Assembly (NCBI RefSeq): GCF_001557235.1
Contig: NZ_LSJI01000222.1
Location: forward strand, 1-17,665
Origin: Phenylobacterium sp. CCH9-H3
Lineage (GTDB): Bacteria > Pseudomonadota > Alphaproteobacteria > Caulobacterales > Caulobacteraceae
DNA: 17,665 bases
Direction: 5' to 3'
A program made the position numbers and the translations under genes. Shown here piece after piece: positions 12,032-17,665 of the stretch (the stretch's first letter is position 1; the number at the start of each line of letters is the position of its first letter). The notes beneath the pieces are model-generated. The model was given only the letters and a program-made list of their open reading frames with translations. It was not told the DNA's origin and did no database searches.

Positions 12032-12099
12032 GCGGCGTGCGCCGCGAAATTTCGTCAGAGCTGGGCGGGCGAAGCGCCCTCCCCCTTCCGAGGGAGGGC
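12032..12099 (-). repeat. Inverted repeats in the rpoB-rpoC gap (possible dispersed intergenic repeat)
   Basis: The 92-base gap holds an 8-pair hairpin with arms GCCCTCCC / GGGAGGGC (12076-12099, 8-base loop). It also has a 10-base palindrome CGAAATTTCG (12045-12054) and a 6-pair hairpin (12032-12045) ending 7 bases before the rpoC ribosome site. None is followed by a T-tract, so they should not end transcription before rpoC. The CCCTCCC-type hairpin resembles short palindromic repeats scattered between genes in Caulobacter-like genomes; that resemblance is from memory and unchecked. Confidence 0.45.
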
Positions 12100-12110
12100 T
12101 CTGCAATCCG

Positions 12111-16181
<4,071 letters not shown>

Positions 16182-16195
16182 TTTGATCCCTTGAG

Positions 16196-16335
16196 GACGC
16201 CAGGAGGGGACTCCGGGCGTCGAGTGCTTCATCCTGCGTCCGCCCTGCTGACCCCCTTGCGGGGGCCGGACGCTGGAATGCTCCCCGTATCGTCGGGAGC
16301 GCCCCTTCGCATGGTCGGAGGGCTAGGGACCATGC
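16196..16335 (-). promoter_or_regulatory. Structured 5' leader of rpoBC (four hairpins)
   Basis: In transcription order four inverted repeats are visible. The first is 16309-16335, 8 perfect pairs (GCATGGTC / GACCATGC) with an 11-base loop. The second is 16280-16300, 6 pairs (GCTCCC / GGGAGC). The third is 16252-16265, 5 pairs of C and G with a 4-base loop. The fourth is 16196-16221, 6 plus 4 pairs with one mismatch and a 4-base loop, ending 3 bases before the rpoB ribosome site. None carries a T-tract. The last could influence rpoB translation initiation. Regulation is inferred, not shown. Confidence 0.5.
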
Positions 16336-16362
16336 CTCGGGGCCTGCACGCGCGAAGGCCGC

Positions 16363-16388
16363 ATCGAAAGATGTGAATCGGAAGATGT
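16363..16388. repeat. Tandem 12-base direct repeat in the rpoBC leader
   Basis: ATCGAAAGATGT (16363-16374) and ATCGGAAGATGT (16377-16388) match at 11 of 12 bases and are spaced with a 14-base period. They fall just downstream of the candidate rpoB promoter, at about +9 to +34. This may be a regulator half-site pair or chance. Confidence 0.45.
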
Positions 16389-16402
16389 TTCGCGAACGGG
16401 CG

Positions 16403-16431
16403 GAAATAGGCCCTTTGGAGCCGCTTGTGAA
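16403..16431 (-). promoter_or_regulatory. Candidate rpoBC promoter
   Basis: On the minus strand TTCACA (16431-16426) and TATTTC (16408-16403) are 17 bases apart, with CCTATTTC resembling the sigma-73 -10 GCTANAWC at 6 of 8 positions. The start would be near 16396, giving a leader of about 215 bases. An overlapping alternative uses TTGAGGG (16441-16435) and GCTCCAAA 13 bases on. A promoter is expected because rplL ends with a strong terminator upstream, but neither match is strong. Confidence 0.4.
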
Positions 16432-16473
16432 GCCCCCTCAAGCCGAAAATTCGCGCGGAACGCGAGAGGACGA

Positions 16474-16583
16474 CGCGGAGCCGTGTCCTCCGCGCCGTCC
16501 GTTGGGGGTCCCGGGCATGTCCCGGGTTGTCATGCTGACGTCCGTTCTCGCCCCCATGAAACCCGCAGGCCGACGGCCGGGTT
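16474..16583 (-). other. Hairpins between the small secreted-protein gene and the rpoB promoter region
   Basis: Three inverted repeats lie downstream of the 137-residue gene. They are AACCCG / CGGGTT (16560-16583), CCCGGG / CCCGGG around a 5-base loop (16510-16526), and CGCGGAG / CTCCGCG around a 7-base loop (16474-16494). The first is followed on the minus strand by TTCATG only, so it is a weak terminator candidate at best. I see no gene in 16182-16599. Confidence 0.45.
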
Positions 16584-16599
16584 CCGGAAAAGACCCAGT

Positions 16600-17013
16600 T
16601 TATCGGCGCGGCAACAAGGTCCCGAACGGATTGGAGGGCGGCGACGGCTGGGCCGACGCCGGGACCGCGGGGTGGACCGGGCTGGCGCTCGCTGGCGGCG
16701 GCGCGGCGGCGGGCTGGCTGCGGCCTGCGCCGAGCGCCAGGCTCAACACGCCGGCGATCCCCGCCGCAGCCGCGGCCTTGCCGCCTCCCAGGCCCAGACC
16801 GCCGCCACCCGGCGCCCCGCCCCCGCCGGCCATGCCCAGCCTCGCGCGCAGCTGAGCGCATTCCGCCAGACCCGCGCCCATCGGCGAATTGCAGATCTGC
16901 ACCGCCTGGTTCAACCGGTTGATCTCATAGGCCGTCTGCGCGCGCGCCGGTTCGGCGGACAGCCCGGCGGCGGCCAGGGCGCCGAGCGCCACATAGAGCG
17001 TGATCCTGGTCAT
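16600..17013 (-). CDS. Small secreted Gly/Pro-rich protein of unknown function
   Basis: The ATG at 17013 gives a 137-residue product. Residues 1-25 look like a signal peptide (MTRITLYVALGALAAAGLSA, then EPARA before Gln26). The mature part begins with a short region carrying two cysteines (Cys41 and Cys52, motif QICNSPMGAGLAECAQLRAR) that could form a disulfide. A glycine-rich run (63-78), an Ala/Gly/Leu hydrophobic stretch (about 79-97, possibly membrane-associated) and a proline-rich tail follow. The frame is open to 17094, but that would start inside the rplL terminator and precede the signal peptide. A GGAGG ribosome site lies 11 bases upstream, slightly far. I do not recognise the family. 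It sits between rplL and rpoB, where most bacteria have no gene. The signal peptide and sensible composition support a real gene. Confidence 0.7.
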   Translation of the reverse strand: MTRITLYVALGALAAAGLSAEPARAQTAYEINRLNQAVQICNSPMGAGLAECAQLRARLGMAGGGGAPGGGGLGLGGGKAAAAAGIAGVLSLALGAGRSQPAAAPPPASASPVHPAVPASAQPSPPSNPFGTLLPRR

Positions 17014-17094
17014 GGCCGGACAGACCTCCCCTCCGTCTTCTGGACCTGAGGATGGATCCTGGGGCCGTCCCCGGCCTCCCCCGTTTGGGGGCAT

Positions 17095-17124
17095 AGAAAA
17101 AGGGCCGGGATTTCTCCCGGCCCT
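17095..17124 (-). terminator. Intrinsic terminator after rplL
   Basis: Perfect 10-base arms (17101-17110 and 17115-17124) enclose a GAAA tetraloop on the minus strand and are followed by TTTTC. It lies 33 bases after the rplL stop. It should separate rplJL transcription from the small secreted gene and rpoBC, at least partly. It has the same stem length and loop as the rpoC terminator. Confidence 0.93.
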
Positions 17125-17157
17125 CGATCTTCAGAAGCGCTGAGACAGCGCCGCCAC

Positions 17158-17544
17158 CTACTTGATGGTGACGGAGGCGCCGGCTTCTTCCAGCTTCTTC
17201 TTGATTTCTTCCGCTTCCTGCTTGGAAACGTTTTCCTTCACGTTCTGCGGAGCGCCTTCGACCAGGTCCTTGGCTTCCTTCAGGCCGAGGTCCGGACGGA
17301 CGCCGCGGACTTCCTTGATCACGTTGATCTTCTTGTCGCCGCCGGCGGTCAGAACAACGGTGAACTCGGTTTGCTCTTCGGCGGCTTCGGCCGGAGCGCC
17401 GCCACCGGCGGCCGGAGCGGCGGCCACGGCGACCGGAGCGGCGGCGGAGACGCCCCACTTTTCTTCCAGCAGCTTGGAGAGCTCGGCGGCTTCCAGGACG
17501 GTCAGGGCCGACAGGTCGTCGACGAGCTTTTCGAGATTGGCCAT
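17158..17544 (-). CDS. rplL: 50S ribosomal protein L7/L12
   Basis: L7/L12 forms the flexible multi-copy ribosomal stalk that recruits and activates translational GTPases such as EF-G and EF-Tu, both encoded in this window. The product is 128 residues, normal size. An N-terminal dimerisation region ([20 protein letters not shown]) leads to an Ala/Gly/Pro-rich hinge (about 36-55) and the globular C-terminal domain with [32 protein letters not shown] residues and the ending SVTIK. The ATG at 17544 has an AAGGA ribosome site about 9 bases upstream. It follows rplJ by 42 bases and is followed by a strong terminator, so rplJL may form its own main transcript here. Confidence 0.98.
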   Translation of the reverse strand: MANLEKLVDDLSALTVLEAAELSKLLEEKWGVSAAAPVAVAAAPAAGGGAPAEAAEEQTEFTVVLTAGGDKKINVIKEVRGVRPDLGLKEAKDLVEGAPQNVKENVSKQEAEEIKKKLEEAGASVTIK

Positions 17545-17586
17545 TGGTTTAAATCCTTAAGAGAGAGGTTTGTCGGGAAGTGACGA

Positions 17587-17665
17587 TCAGGCGGCGTCTT
17601 TGGCGGCGTAAGCGCCCATGACGCGAGCCAGCTGACCGGCGGGAGCCTGCAGAACGCCAGCGATC
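17587..17665 (-). CDS. rplJ: 50S ribosomal protein L10, C-terminal end only (partial)
   Basis: Only the last 25 codons and the TGA (17589-17587) are in the window; the gene continues past the right edge. The peptide ends IAGVLQAPAGQLARVMGAYA followed by AKDAA. It resembles the C-terminal helix of L10, the part that anchors L7/L12 dimers to the ribosome. Its position 42 bases before rplL on the same strand is the standard rplJ-rplL order, which supports the call. Confidence 0.93.
   Translation of the reverse strand, partial: IAGVLQAPAGQLARVMGAYAAKDAA

Noticed and set aside
12076..12099. Hairpin after rpoB as an intrinsic terminator
   Set aside because: No T-tract follows on the minus strand, and rpoC just downstream needs the transcript.
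16182..16232. 17-residue N-terminal extension of RpoB
   Set aside because: The family start [15 protein letters not shown] has a ribosome site right before it; the extension covers a leader hairpin and has no conserved residues.
17078..17091. CCCCC/GGGGG hairpin next to the rplL terminator as a second terminator
   Set aside because: It has no T-tract in either useful direction; the adjoining 10-bp hairpin already explains termination.
17014..17094. N-terminal extension of the small secreted protein
   Set aside because: It would begin at the T-tract of the rplL terminator and place the signal peptide internally.

Overview
The window looks like chromosomal housekeeping DNA from a high-GC alphaproteobacterium. 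It is most likely a member of the Caulobacterales (Caulobacter or Phenylobacterium type). This rests on the sequence style of RpoB, RpoC, S12 and EF-G, on promoter candidates resembling the Caulobacter sigma-73 type, and on a FixK/FNR site; the genus is an inference. All genes except one run on the minus strand, so the window reads in transcription order from right to left. I see no tRNA, rRNA, CRISPR array, insertion sequence or phage gene.

Layout in transcription order. (1) 17665-17095: the end of rplJ (L10), then rplL (L7/L12), closed by a strong intrinsic terminator. (2) 17013-16600: a small secreted glycine/proline-rich protein of unknown function that sits between rplL and rpoB. (3) 16599-16182: a gene-free 418-base stretch that I read as the rpoBC promoter region plus a leader with four hairpins. 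(4) rpoB and rpoC, ended by a second strong terminator at 7763-7795. (5) A four-gene accessory block between rpoC and the str operon: a secreted S9-family peptidase, a small zf-TFIIB protein, a ferritin-like di-iron protein with a near-ideal FixK/FNR promoter, and, on the plus strand, a TonB-like membrane-anchored protein. (6) The str operon: a 310-base divergent gap with a good promoter and a terminator-like hairpin in the leader, then rpsL, rpsG, fusA and the first codons of tuf, which runs off the left edge.

The core genes supply transcription (beta and beta' subunits) and translation (S12, S7, EF-G, EF-Tu, L10, L7/L12). In many bacteria these form one long rplJL-rpoBC-rpsL-rpsG-fusA-tuf cluster. 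Here the order is kept, but it is broken once between rplL and rpoB and again between rpoC and rpsL, and each break carries its own termination or initiation signals.

I do not see a clear new defence or mobile system. The most interesting signals are regulatory. They are a possible transcription attenuator in the rpsL leader, a class II FixK/FNR promoter driving an uncharacterised di-iron protein with a second perfect palindrome inside it, a hairpin-rich rpoBC leader, and a 15-bp hairpin between rpsG and fusA.
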